Part shown: positions 1 to 7,975 of the stretch, one piece after another | How positions within the stretch are numbered: position 1 is the stretch's first letter | Layout of the letters: the number at the start of each line of letters is the position of its first letter | Assembly: GCF_022829515.1 (NCBI RefSeq) | Contig: NZ_JAKSYL010000184.1 | Coordinates: 1 to 49,698, forward strand | DNA from: Methylobacterium sp. J-048 | GTDB taxonomy: Bacteria; Pseudomonadota; Alphaproteobacteria; Rhizobiales; Beijerinckiaceae | DNA length: 49,698 bases | Direction of reading: 5' to 3' | Made by a program: the position numbers and the translations under genes | The notes under the pieces: model-generated | What the model saw: only the letters and a program-made list of their open reading frames with translations | What the model was told of the DNA's origin: nothing | The model's database searches: none

Positions 1-321
1 TCGGCGGGGGAGGGTGGCCCCCGAAGGGGGGCAGGAGAGGGGAGCGACGGTGAAGGATGAGGCGGTGGCCTTCACCCCGGACCGGCGTTGTCCTGAAACC
101 GGGGTCCGCTCTCCCGACCCCTGCTGACGCAGGGGCCACCCTCCCCCGCAAAGGGGGGAGGGAGAGCGGGTGCGTTGGGCCGGCGCCTGTGGCCAAGCTT
201 GCCTTGTCAAAGCCATATCCCCGCGGTACGGCAACCCACGCCCAAGGCGCAAGCGCCGTCGGAGACATGGACCGGCGGCGGCCTGCGTCGTTCGTCCGTC
301 AACACGCTCTCTGGGGGCCCG
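1..321. other. Non-coding GC-rich gap with long inverted repeat
   Basis: No convincing gene is seen here. A perfect 16-base inverted repeat is present: GGGGGAGGGTGGCCCC at 6-21 and its complement at 132-147. Further runs of G and of CTCTCCC type sequence lie around it. This looks like one of the structured intergenic elements common in high-GC alphaproteobacteria. The open frames that cross it have no recognisable protein content. Confidence 0.5.
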
Positions 322-819
322 ATGCGGCGCCGTCTCGTCCAGTCCTTTGCGCGCCTCGCCCTGCTCGGCCTCGCGGGCTCCGGCCTCGCCGGCTGCGTCA
401 GCGAAGAGCTGCGCCACGGCTACCAGATCGACCAGGCCGCGCTCGGCACGATCAAGCCCGGCATGAGCCCCGAGCAGGTGTTGCAGATCCTGGGCACGCC
501 GTCGACGGTCTCCACGGTGGGCAACAAGTCCTGGTACTACATCTCCCAGAACACCAGCCGGACGATCATGTTCCTGGGCGAGCAGGTCGAGGACCAGAAG
601 GTCACGGCGGTCTACTTCACCCCCGGCTTCAAGGTCGAGCGCGTGGCGCTCTACGGCCTTCAGGACGGCAAGGTGTTCGATTTCATCGAGCGCACCACGC
701 CGACCAGCGGCGCCGACCGGGCCTTCCTCAGCCAGCTGTTCCGTGGCCTGACCCGCTACGAGCCGTTCGGCTCCGGCAACGGCGCCAGCGTCGTCCCGGG
801 CGCCAACCGCGGCCTCTGA
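322..819 (+). CDS. bamE: Outer membrane protein assembly factor BamE (SmpA/OmlA family lipoprotein)
   Basis: This is a 165-aa lipoprotein of the BAM complex, which folds beta-barrel proteins into the outer membrane. The N-terminus has three Arg, a hydrophobic stretch and a lipobox LAGC with the lipidated Cys at about residue 25, so processing by signal peptidase II is expected. The SmpA/OmlA core follows, with the segment IKPGMSPEQVLQILGTPS that is typical of the family, then the WYYISQ strand region. The frame stays open upstream to 175, but the ATG at 322 puts the signal peptide directly at the N-terminus and is preferred. It is followed by a multi-hairpin element. Confidence 0.93.
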   Translation: MRRRLVQSFARLALLGLAGSGLAGCVSEELRHGYQIDQAALGTIKPGMSPEQVLQILGTPSTVSTVGNKSWYYISQNTSRTIMFLGEQVEDQKVTAVYFTPGFKVERVALYGLQDGKVFDFIERTTPTSGADRAFLSQLFRGLTRYEPFGSGNGASVVPGANRGL

Positions 820-827
820 ACAAAAGC

Positions 828-938
828 CAGGGGTTTCCAAAGGGCTCGGCCCTTTGGCGGGGTTCGGGGGCGGCGCCCCCGAAGCTTGCAGGGCTCTGCC
901 CTGCACCCGCAAAAGGTCTCGGACCTTTTGAAACCCTG
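828..938. repeat. Cloverleaf-like element: outer stem enclosing four tandem hairpins
   Basis: Four back-to-back inverted repeats were read directly: CCAAAGGG/CCCTTTGG (837-857), TTCGGGGGC/GCCCCCGAA (863-883), TGCAGGGC/GCCCTGCA (887-905) and CAAAAGGTC/GACCTTTTG (910-930). They are enclosed by an outer pairing of CAGGGGTTTC (about 828-837) with GAAACCCTG (930-938). The element fills the gap between bamE and the converging HAD gene, so it could act as a bidirectional terminator. Its closed multi-arm form is more elaborate than a simple terminator and suggests a REP-like mobile or structured repeat. Confidence 0.75.
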
Positions 939-945
939 ACTCGCG

Positions 946-1608
946 TCAGACCAATTCGGGCCGCCGCAATAGGCTCGTGATCTCCTCCGGCTCGGAGAAC
1001 AGGTATTCCGGGCCGAGCGCCGCGAAAGCCCGCGCATCGGTGTACCCCCAGGCCACCGCCCCGAACGGGCAGCCGAGCGCCCGCGCCGCCTCGAGATCCC
1101 GAACCTCGTCGCCGACGCACAGGGTCCGCTCCGGGGCGACGCCCCGGCGGGCCAGCAGCGTCCGCAACCGCCGCCCCTTGCCGAACAGCGAGGCGCCACA
1201 GGCATAGGCCGCAATGCGCGCCGCGTTCTCCGGGCCGAGCACCCGGCGGACGGTGTCCTCGCGGTTCGACGACAGGATCGCCAGCGGCACGCCCGCCGCC
1301 GCGAGATCGGCCAGCATCGCCGGCACGCCGGGAAACAGCGCGATCCGGTCCGCGTCGCGCGCCGCGAGCGCGTGCATGTGGCGGGCGATGAACGGCAGCT
1401 TCCAGCGCGGGATGCCGAAATGGGCCACGATCGCCCGCGCGCCCTGCAGCCGCAGGGCCTCGACCTCGTGCGCCTCGACCCGGCGGAAGCGGTAGCGGTC
1501 AGCGACGCCGTTCAGGACCGAGCAGAACCAGTCGAAGCTGTCGGCGAGGGTGCCGTCGAAATCGAGCACGACGAGGTGCGGCGCGAATCCCCCCGGGCTG
1601 TGCGTCAT
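946..1608 (-). CDS. HAD-superfamily hydrolase (phosphoglycolate phosphatase-like)
   Basis: The product is a 220-aa haloacid dehalogenase-type phosphatase. Motif I, DFDGTLADS, lies at residues 16-24 and supplies the nucleophile Asp16 and acid/base Asp18. The motif II-like LSSNRE follows, and the motif IV-like CVGDEVRDLEAA carries the metal-binding acids. The small alpha-helical cap between motifs I and II resembles Gph-type enzymes. The start is the ATG at 1608, two bases after the stop of the upstream sensor kinase, so translation is probably coupled to it. The substrate cannot be deduced. An upstream in-frame start would lie inside the kinase gene. Confidence 0.85.
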   Translation of the reverse strand: MTHSPGGFAPHLVVLDFDGTLADSFDWFCSVLNGVADRYRFRRVEAHEVEALRLQGARAIVAHFGIPRWKLPFIARHMHALAARDADRIALFPGVPAMLADLAAAGVPLAILSSNREDTVRRVLGPENAARIAAYACGASLFGKGRRLRTLLARRGVAPERTLCVGDEVRDLEAARALGCPFGAVAWGYTDARAFAALGPEYLFSEPEEITSLLRRPELV

Positions 1609-1610
1609 CT

Positions 1611-3524
1611 TCAGTGGCGGAGATTCTCGAGGGGCACGCTGAGCCGCATCAGCAGGCCGCCCGGCGCCCAATCGTGCTCCAGCACGCCGTCGAGCTGGCC
1701 GGCGACGCTGCGCTCGGCCAGCACGGTGCCGAACCCCTTCCGGGAGGGCTTTTCCGTCACCGGGGGGCCGCCGGCCTCGGCCCAGGTGAGGGTGTAGCGC
1801 TCGCCGTCGCGCAGGCCGCTCAGGGTGACGCCGCCCTCCTTGGTGGAGAGCCCGCCATACTTCATCGCGTTGGTCGCTTGCTCGTGCATGATCAGCGCCA
1901 GCGCCGTGGCGGTGCGCTCGCCGATCGCGGCATCGTCCCCGGAAATCGCGACGCGCGCCCGGCCACCCTCCTCGTAGGCGGCCATGATCAGGCGCATCAG
2001 CCCGAGCACCGTCTGGCCCTCGACCTCGGGGGCGCTGTCGGGGGAATGCGGGCGGACGTATTCGTGGGCCCGGGCCAGGGCGCCGAGCCGCTCCCGGAAG
2101 GCGGCGGCGAAGGGCTTGGCCGCCGGGTCGCTCCGGGCGGTAAGGGCCGCCAGCCCGCCGACCACGGCAAAGATGTTCTTGATCCGGTGGGACAGCTCGC
2201 GGATCAGCAGGTCGCGGGCTTCCTCGGCGCGCTTGGCCTCGCGCAGGTCCCGGGTGACGGTGGCATAGCCGATCTCGGCGCCGGTCGGGTCGCGCACCGG
2301 GAAGATGTTGAACAGGACCGCGACCGGCTCGCCCGTGCCGAAATGCCGGAAGGCGAGCTCGCCCTCCCAGAAGCCGGAGCGCCGCACGGCCGGCATCACG
2401 GTCTGGGAAAGCACCCGGCGGCTATCCGCGCAGAAGAAATCCTCCATCCGGTGCTGCCGGGCGGTGGCGAGATCGGGCAGCCCGACCAGCGCCAGGGCGG
2501 CCTCGTTGAGATGGGTGATCGCCCCGTCCAGGGTGGTCAGGCCGATGAAGTCCTTGGAGGTCTCCACGATGGCGGCGAGCTTGCGCGCCTCGGCCTCGGC
2601 CCGCTTCAGGTCGTCGATATCGGTGCAGGTGCCGAACCAGCGCTCGATCCGCCCGTCCGCGTCGCGGATCGGCATGGCCCGGCCGAGCGTCCACCGGTAG
2701 GTGCCGTCGCGGTGGCGCAGGCGGTACTCGATCTCGTAGGGCTCGCCGGTGGCGAGCGAGTGGCGCCAGCGCGTCCAGGCCCGCTCCTGGTCGTCCGGGT
2801 GGAACACGCCGTTCCAGCCCTCGCCGTCGGTGGAGCCGTAGGGCATGCCGGTGAATTCGTACCAGCGGTCGTTGTAATAGTCGTGGAACCCGTCCGGCAG
2901 GGTGGTCCAGACCATCTGGGGCATCGCCGCGGTCATGACCCGGAAGCGGCGCTCGCTGGCGGCGAGCTCGGCCTCCCGGGCGGCGACCCGGGCATGGGTC
3001 CGCCGGTATTCCAGCAGGGTCGAGATCTGGCGCGCCAGGGCGGTGAGCGTCGCGGTCTGGTCGGCATCGAGGCCGTCGGGCCGCACCGTCCGGTCGAGGA
3101 CGCACAGGGCGCCGAGGGGGATGCCCTGCGAGCCCCGGATCACCGCCCCTGCGTAGAACCGGAAACCCGGCCCCCCGGTCACCAGCGGGTTGTCGACGGT
3201 CCTCGGGTCGGCGGCGAGATCGGGGATGACGAGGCACGCGCCAGCCTCGATCGTGTAAGCGCAGACCGAGCAGTTGATCGGCAGCTCACGCTGGCCCAGT
3301 CCGAATTCCGACTTGAACCATTGCCGCTCGGCATCGACCAGGCTGACCAGGGCGACCGGCGTGCGGCAGACATGGGCGGCGATGCGGACGAGATCGTCGT
3401 AGAGCGGCTCCGGCTCGCTATCGAGTATCGCGAGGTCGTGCAGTTCCGCGAGCCGGTCCGCTCTGCTCCAGCGCCGGTCGGTCGGTTCGAGATCCGCGCG
3501 TGTATTTGAGGGCGGCACATCCAT
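1611..3524 (-). CDS. GAF-PAS-PAS HWE-family sensor histidine kinase
   Basis: This is a 637-aa, probably cytoplasmic signalling kinase with no membrane segment. An N-terminal GAF domain (about 20-175) has the RFYAGAVIRGSQGIPLGALC pattern seen in GAF-linked kinases. Two PAS domains follow (about 190-315 and 320-440); the first ends with a PAC motif, WFGTCTDIDDLKRAE. The H-box is LIRELSHRIKN with the phospho-acceptor His. The catalytic domain keeps an Asn (MHEQATNAMKYGG) and the family signature TWAEAGGPP (W-x-E). The ATG at 3524 is preferred over an in-frame start 51 bases upstream because the domain begins close to it. No response regulator is adjacent; the downstream partner is a HAD phosphatase. 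Confidence 0.9.
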   Translation of the reverse strand: MDVPPSNTRADLEPTDRRWSRADRLAELHDLAILDSEPEPLYDDLVRIAAHVCRTPVALVSLVDAERQWFKSEFGLGQRELPINCSVCAYTIEAGACLVIPDLAADPRTVDNPLVTGGPGFRFYAGAVIRGSQGIPLGALCVLDRTVRPDGLDADQTATLTALARQISTLLEYRRTHARVAAREAELAASERRFRVMTAAMPQMVWTTLPDGFHDYYNDRWYEFTGMPYGSTDGEGWNGVFHPDDQERAWTRWRHSLATGEPYEIEYRLRHRDGTYRWTLGRAMPIRDADGRIERWFGTCTDIDDLKRAEAEARKLAAIVETSKDFIGLTTLDGAITHLNEAALALVGLPDLATARQHRMEDFFCADSRRVLSQTVMPAVRRSGFWEGELAFRHFGTGEPVAVLFNIFPVRDPTGAEIGYATVTRDLREAKRAEEARDLLIRELSHRIKNIFAVVGGLAALTARSDPAAKPFAAAFRERLGALARAHEYVRPHSPDSAPEVEGQTVLGLMRLIMAAYEEGGRARVAISGDDAAIGERTATALALIMHEQATNAMKYGGLSTKEGGVTLSGLRDGERYTLTWAEAGGPPVTEKPSRKGFGTVLAERSVAGQLDGVLEHDWAPGGLLMRLSVPLENLRH

Positions 3525-3676
3525 GGTCTCGCGCTCAAATAGGCGCGGGACGGCCGGCTGCCTAGGCGTGACCACAGATTATGGTTTTCACGACCGCGGC
3601 AACGGGCCACCTCTACCGTCATCGCGAGAGGCGCAGCCGAACGCCCCCTGGGAAAACGCCCCCCTGCGATCTCCAC

Positions 3677-3709
3677 GGTGCCGGGGTCCGTCGCGCAGGC
3701 CCCGGCACC
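3677..3709 (-). terminator. Hairpin downstream of the Old Yellow Enzyme gene
   Basis: A perfect 10-bp stem, GGTGCCGGGG/CCCCGGCACC, with a 13-base loop lies just past the stop at 3723. There is no strong T tract, so intrinsic termination is plausible rather than certain. Confidence 0.5.
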
Positions 3710-3722
3710 GCATCGACGCCGA

Positions 3723-4814
3723 TCAGGCGGCGCGAGCTTCGCTTAAGGTCGGATAGTCGGTGTAGCCTTTCGGTCCCTGGCTGTACCAGGTGGCGGCCTC
3801 GTCCTTGGCGAGCGGGGCGCCCTTGGCGATGCGCTCGACCAGATCCGGATTGGCGATGTAGGTCCGGCCGAACGCGATCGCGTCGGCCTGCCCGGCATCC
3901 AGCACCTTCTGGCCGCTCACGCCGTCGTAATCGGCGTTGAGGATCAGCGGGTTGCGGAACACCTTGCGCATCGCCGGGGCAATCGGCGGATGGTCGGCCT
4001 TGCCGAAGGTGCCGTCCGGGCCGGGCTCGCGCATCTCCAGGAAGGCGATGCCGCTGTCGGCCAGCGCCTGGGCGGCGGCCACGAACAGCGGCTCCGGATC
4101 CGAATCGTTGCAGCCCTGAATCTCACCGTTCGGCGACAGGCGCACGCCGGTCCGCTCGGGCCCGGCGACGCCTGCGACCGCATCGGTCACCTCGCGCAGC
4201 AGCCGCACGCGGTTGGCGATCGAGCCGCCATACTGGTCGGTGCGGTGGTTGGTGCCGTCGCGCAGGAACTCGTCGATCAAGTAGCCGTTCGCGGCGTGGA
4301 TCTGCACCCCGTCGAACCCCGCCGCCAGGGCGTTGGCGGTGGCGCGCTCGTAATCGGCGAGCAGCCGCGGGATCTCGGCGACCTCCAGCGGGCGCGGCTC
4401 GGCATAGGGCTTCTTGCCGGAATAGGTGTGCGCCTGGTCCGGGGCGACGATGGCCGAGGCCGCGACCGGCTTGTCGCCACCCAGGAAGTCCGGATGGACC
4501 AGCCGGCCCATATGCCAGATCTGGCAGACGATCTTGCCGCCGCGGTCGTGCACGGCCTTCACGATCGGCCGCCAGGCATCGACCTGGGCGTCGGACCAGA
4601 TCCCCGGTGCGAACGGCCAGCCCAGCCCCTCCTGGGAGATGCCGGTGGCCTCGGTGAGGATCAGCCCGGCGCCGGCGCGCTGGGCGTAATACTCGGCCAT
4701 GAGCGGGGTCGGCACGTGCTCGCGCGTGGCGCGGCCGCGCGTGAGCGGCGCCATGAAGATCCGGTTCTTCGCCTCGATGGCGCCGATTCGGATCGGGTCT
4801 AGCAGGGACGGCAT
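3723..4814 (-). CDS. Old Yellow Enzyme family NADH:flavin oxidoreductase / alkene reductase
   Basis: The product is a 363-aa TIM-barrel FMN enzyme of the NemA/PETN-reductase class, which reduces activated C=C bonds or nitro compounds with NAD(P)H. Visible landmarks are Thr25 in MAPLTRGRA (modulates flavin redox potential), QIWHMGR around residue 100, the substrate-anion pair His173/Asn176 with Tyr178 in HAANGYLIDEFL, and HRTDQYGGS. Its length matches the family. It is a single gene separated from its neighbours by hairpin-bearing gaps. The physiological substrate is not evident; xenobiotic or oxidative-stress detoxification is the usual role. Confidence 0.93.
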   Translation of the reverse strand: MPSLLDPIRIGAIEAKNRIFMAPLTRGRATREHVPTPLMAEYYAQRAGAGLILTEATGISQEGLGWPFAPGIWSDAQVDAWRPIVKAVHDRGGKIVCQIWHMGRLVHPDFLGGDKPVAASAIVAPDQAHTYSGKKPYAEPRPLEVAEIPRLLADYERATANALAAGFDGVQIHAANGYLIDEFLRDGTNHRTDQYGGSIANRVRLLREVTDAVAGVAGPERTGVRLSPNGEIQGCNDSDPEPLFVAAAQALADSGIAFLEMREPGPDGTFGKADHPPIAPAMRKVFRNPLILNADYDGVSGQKVLDAGQADAIAFGRTYIANPDLVERIAKGAPLAKDEAATWYSQGPKGYTDYPTLSEARAA

Positions 4815-4950
4815 GGAAACCTCGTGCTGGTGCGGCGGGGCCGCGTCCGGTGGTCAGGCGCCGAGGTGGCGTCGCGGCGCGGTGATGCCAAGGTGCAGCG
4901 CAACATGGGGGATCGGTCCGTGCGCGAGCGCACGTCTCATAGCGATGAAA

Positions 4951-5550
4951 TCAGCCCGGGGTTTTTGGGATTCGGGGGTGGGGTGATTCCTCATGTGTCA
5001 GACTCACGCCGCACTCGGCCGCGAGCCAAGCGAGCCGCCGCGTCATCTCGTCTATCGCAGGAGCACGATCAGGCATGCGGACAAGTCGCGCCGCCATCGT
5101 GTGGAGCGAAAAGAGTTTCGCTCGGACTCCCGATTTCAGCCACGCCTTGTCCTTATCTCGCCAAGCAACGGCCTTGGACAGGGCAAGGTCGTCGGGATCA
5201 GGGACGACCGCTGTGACCCCGGGGCAGCCCGTACTCTCGTAGATGATTGTGCGTGCTTCCCAATCGGTCGGCATCACGGCAGTCCCGGGCGAGACCCCAT
5301 CGCAATAGTAGCCGAATTGCCGGTGGAAGCTGGAGCCCTGGCCGATACTGGCCTCGATGGCATCCGAGAGATCCTCGGAGTTCCGGACGCCGGGCACGTA
5401 CAGGTCAGCTTCCGGAGTCAGCAACATGTCTCCGGGGATGTTCCGGCAGCGTACGAGGACGACCGCGGAACCAACGAGCACGAATCGTCGGTGGCCTGTC
5501 ACCCCCTCGGCGGCGCGAAGACAATGATCGAGCCTGTCGCGGCGCATCAT
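4951..5550 (-). CDS. Predicted nucleotidyltransferase-fold protein (DUF6036-like)
   Basis: This 199-aa protein has an NTase-fold signature near its N-terminus: FVLVGSAVVLV followed by an acidic strand PEADLYVP, which fits the G-S...[DE]-x-D pattern. A mostly helical C-terminus follows (PDDLALSKAVAWRDKDKAWL). Proteins of this kind are often part of toxin-antitoxin or abortive-infection-like pairs (AbiEii, MNT/HEPN). The ATG at 5550 lies two bases after the stop codon of the upstream gene, so the two are translationally coupled. The family assignment comes from motif reading only, and the target nucleotide or protein is unknown. Confidence 0.65.
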   Translation of the reverse strand: MMRRDRLDHCLRAAEGVTGHRRFVLVGSAVVLVRCRNIPGDMLLTPEADLYVPGVRNSEDLSDAIEASIGQGSSFHRQFGYYCDGVSPGTAVMPTDWEARTIIYESTGCPGVTAVVPDPDDLALSKAVAWRDKDKAWLKSGVRAKLFSLHTMAARLVRMPDRAPAIDEMTRRLAWLAAECGVSLTHEESPHPRIPKTPG

Positions 5551-5554
5551 GGCG

Positions 5555-5923
5555 TCAGCTTCGCTCTCCGCTTCTTTCCTGGGCGCGGGGCCCCTGCGTC
5601 CGTGTCTCTTCGGGTGGGAGCACCACGAAGACGGGCTGGGTGTCGCGCAGGAGATCCCCTTGGGCCGTGTCCTCCAGCATGCAACGGACGATCTGCCGGA
5701 CATCTTGGTGGAGGAGATCGGTCCATAGGACATAGTACCGGGATTGCCGCAGGTCGGTTCGGACGTGCCGTTCCAGGTAATCCCGCGCATTCGCCAGCAG
5801 ACCGGGCTCGTCGACGAGCCGCACGGCGACACGGCGGGTCCGCTCGTAGGACCGACGCTTGCTTAGGTCGTGGAAATCGACCTTCATCGGCAGCGCGCCG
5901 ACGAAGCGCTCTCCATCGGTCAT
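5555..5923 (-). CDS. Hypothetical protein, first gene of the nucleotidyltransferase pair
   Basis: This 122-aa soluble protein is not recognised. It has an Arg/Lys-rich N-terminal part (LSKRRSYERTRRVAVRL), a central helical stretch (DYLERHVRTDLRQSRYYVLW) and a DLLRDTQPVFVVL motif before a charged tail. The start is taken as the ATG at 5923; a GTG at 5932 is an alternative. Its tight coupling to the nucleotidyltransferase gene suggests a partner or antitoxin-type role, which is inference. It lies divergent from a ParD-like gene across a 263-base gap. Confidence 0.6.
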   Translation of the reverse strand: MTDGERFVGALPMKVDFHDLSKRRSYERTRRVAVRLVDEPGLLANARDYLERHVRTDLRQSRYYVLWTDLLHQDVRQIVRCMLEDTAQGDLLRDTQPVFVVLPPEETRTQGPRAQERSGERS

Positions 5924-6186
5924 GAGACTCACCTCGAAGCTTGTCCTTACCCATCACGGCGAAGACCTGCCTTAGAAAATCACGCTGCTTGTCGAGGTCA
6001 AGCCAGGTCCGGACTCGCGAGGAACATCTGCGATAAGCTGGCTTCCGAGTTGCTCCCGGCAGCCCCGGTCGCTGAGTGAGCCGCTGAACTTCAGCGCCCG
6101 GACCCGATTTCGCGCGCCCGAAGGCGGCGGCGAATCCTTGCAAACCTCGGCGTGGCTTCAACAACGATCATTCATGGAGGACGGCC

Positions 6187-6441
6187 ATGCCCCCCCTGAT
6201 CGTAAGTCTGACGCCGGAGATGGTGGCGTTCGTGAACGGGCTGACCCGCTCCGGCGGCTCTGCGTCGGTGAGCGCGGTCGCGCGCGACGGCCTGCGTCGG
6301 CTGGAGTCGGAAAAGGCTTCCGCGGAAGAGAAGCACGCGATCCTGAAACGCGCGATCGAAGGCGGGCTGGCCGACGCGCAGGCCGGCCGGTTCAGCGACA
6401 GGAGCGCGCGCGAGATCGCCCGGGATATCCTCCGGACATAG
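6187..6441 (+). CDS. ParD/CopG-like ribbon-helix-helix antitoxin, no toxin partner seen
   Basis: This 84-aa protein has a ribbon-helix-helix N-terminus (LIVSLTPEMVAFVNGLTRSG, then SVSAVARDGLRRLE). An acidic/basic C-terminal tail (ADAQAGRFSDRSAREIARDI) resembles the toxin-binding tail of ParD antitoxins. A GGAGG ribosome binding site lies about 8 bases before the ATG. ParD normally represses its own promoter and neutralises the gyrase inhibitor ParE encoded directly downstream. Here the next gene, 62 bases on, is a photolyase-like gene, so the antitoxin is an orphan in this window. Confidence 0.75.
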   Translation: MPPLIVSLTPEMVAFVNGLTRSGGSASVSAVARDGLRRLESEKASAEEKHAILKRAIEGGLADAQAGRFSDRSAREIARDILRT

Positions 6442-6503
6442 TCGCCGCGGGGCAGGGAATGGGTCGCAGCCGCGCCCGCGAGTGCCTGCGCTAGCTCAGC
6501 GGC

Positions 6504-7634
6504 ATGGATCGCATCTTCCCCATGACCCGGGATGCCGGGCTCGACCGTCTCTCCGCCTTCCTGGCGGAGGCGGGCGCCGATTACGCTGCCGCCCGCAACA
6601 CCGACCGCGGCATGCAGGCGCGGCCGACCACCTCGGCGCTGTCGCCCTATCTGCGCCGGCGCCTGATCACCGAGGCCGAGGTGGTGGCGGCCGCCGACAG
6701 CGCCTTCGGCGACGGCGGTGCCGAGAAATTCGTGTCCGAGGTGTTCTGGCGGACCTACTTCAAGGGCCATCTGGAGACTCACCCGGCCGCCTGGACGGAC
6801 TTTCTGGCGCTGGCTGCGGCGGATCGGGAGCGGCTCGCCGGCGAGCCTGGGCTGCGCCGGACCTACGAGCGCGCAGTCGAGGGCCGGACCGGCCTCGACG
6901 GCTTCGACGATTGGGTGCGCGAGCTGGTCGAGACCGGCTGGCTGCACAACCATGCCCGGATGTGGTTCGCCTCGATCTGGATCTTTACCCTGCGCCTGCC
7001 CTGGGCGCTCGGCGCCGCCTTCTTCCTGCGCCACCTCGTCGATGGCGACCCGGCGAGCAACACCCTGTCCTGGCGCTGGGTGGCGGGCCTACATACACGG
7101 GGCAAGCCCTACGTCGCCCGCGCCGAGAACATCCGGCGCTACACCGAGGGCCGGTTCGATCCCGCCGGGCTCGACGAATATCCGGATTCCCTCGACGAAT
7201 CGAACCCGCCGCGCGAGGTCGCGCTGCCGCGGGCCGATGCGGCGCCAGCCGGCGACGTCGCCCTGTTGTTGCATCTCGACGACCTGCACCCGGAGAGCCT
7301 GCCCTTGGGCGACGCCCGGGTGGTCCGGGTCGGCGGCCTGGTCGCCCACGCCCCCGGTGCGTCCGATACGGTCCGGGCCGCAGATTCCACCGCGATGGCC
7401 GATGCCCTGGCGCGGGCGGAGGCGCATTTCGGCTGCCCGGCAGGACCGGTCACCCCGGATTGGTCCGCTGCCCATCCGATCGTCACGGGCTGGGCCCCGG
7501 TCGGCCCATCCGCGGATACCCTCCCGGCCGAATGCCTGCGCGTCCGGCGGACCTGGGACGAGGTCGCCTGGCCGCTGGCGACCCGCGGCTATGCCCGGGT
7601 GAAGAAGGCCATCCCGCAGCTGCTGCCGCATTGA
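6504..7634 (+). CDS. Photolyase/cryptochrome-related FAD-binding protein lacking the antenna domain
   Basis: This 376-aa protein matches the C-terminal FAD-binding domain of the DNA photolyase/cryptochrome family. Landmarks are KFVSEVFWRTYFKGH, GWLHNHARMWFASIWIF and the FAD-contact segment ASNTLSWRWVAG with GKPYVARAENIRRYT. The N-terminal alpha/beta domain that binds the antenna cofactor in classical photolyases is absent. Instead, the protein continues for about 150 residues after the FAD domain with a region I cannot assign. It may be a repair enzyme or a light-dependent FAD protein. A potential start at M7 (MTRDAG) is less likely. Confidence 0.8.
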   Translation: MDRIFPMTRDAGLDRLSAFLAEAGADYAAARNTDRGMQARPTTSALSPYLRRRLITEAEVVAAADSAFGDGGAEKFVSEVFWRTYFKGHLETHPAAWTDFLALAAADRERLAGEPGLRRTYERAVEGRTGLDGFDDWVRELVETGWLHNHARMWFASIWIFTLRLPWALGAAFFLRHLVDGDPASNTLSWRWVAGLHTRGKPYVARAENIRRYTEGRFDPAGLDEYPDSLDESNPPREVALPRADAAPAGDVALLLHLDDLHPESLPLGDARVVRVGGLVAHAPGASDTVRAADSTAMADALARAEAHFGCPAGPVTPDWSAAHPIVTGWAPVGPSADTLPAECLRVRRTWDEVAWPLATRGYARVKKAIPQLLPH

Positions 7635-7975
7635 TCGTCGGGGCGGTGCCGAACGTCGCGGCCGGGATGGACAGGCCGCCGGCCGGACTGGCGCGACAGC
7701 CCCGCCAAGTGTCGAGGATCATGGGCCGGCTTCGGGGATGGGGCGGCGGGCCCGGCGGCTAGGACCAACGACCCGTGAAAGCCGGCGTCATTGCGTTTGC
7801 GACGCGCCCGCGCCCGTCACGTCAGGTCAAACCCGCTCCACCAGACGCCGCGACCAAACATTTGCCAATCCTCCGGCCCCGGCTCGAAACCCGCCGTTAA
7901 CCTTAATCAGTGATTTGCCAGATCATGAGTGGCTTCGCGCGAACTGTACCTGTCGCCGCGCAAGGATAGTGAATT
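7635..7975. promoter_or_regulatory. Gap upstream of motA, no gene seen
   Basis: This 341-base stretch has no credible coding content. It presumably holds the motAB promoter. A TTAACCTTAA sequence at 7897-7906 is the only AT-rich element and resembles half of a CtrA-type site, but the standard spacing is missing, so I do not call an operator. Confidence 0.4.

Noticed and set aside
1614..3509. Plus-strand 631-codon open frame opposite the first HWE kinase
   Set aside because: Its translation is Gly/Ala/Arg/His-rich with no family pattern, while the minus strand has clear GAF, PAS and HWE motifs.
6442..6503. A ParE toxin gene after the ParD-like antitoxin
   Set aside because: Only 62 bases separate it from the photolyase-like start and no coding pattern is present.
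7897..7906. TTAACCTTAA as a CtrA site in front of motA
   Set aside because: The seven-base spacing of the full CtrA motif is absent.
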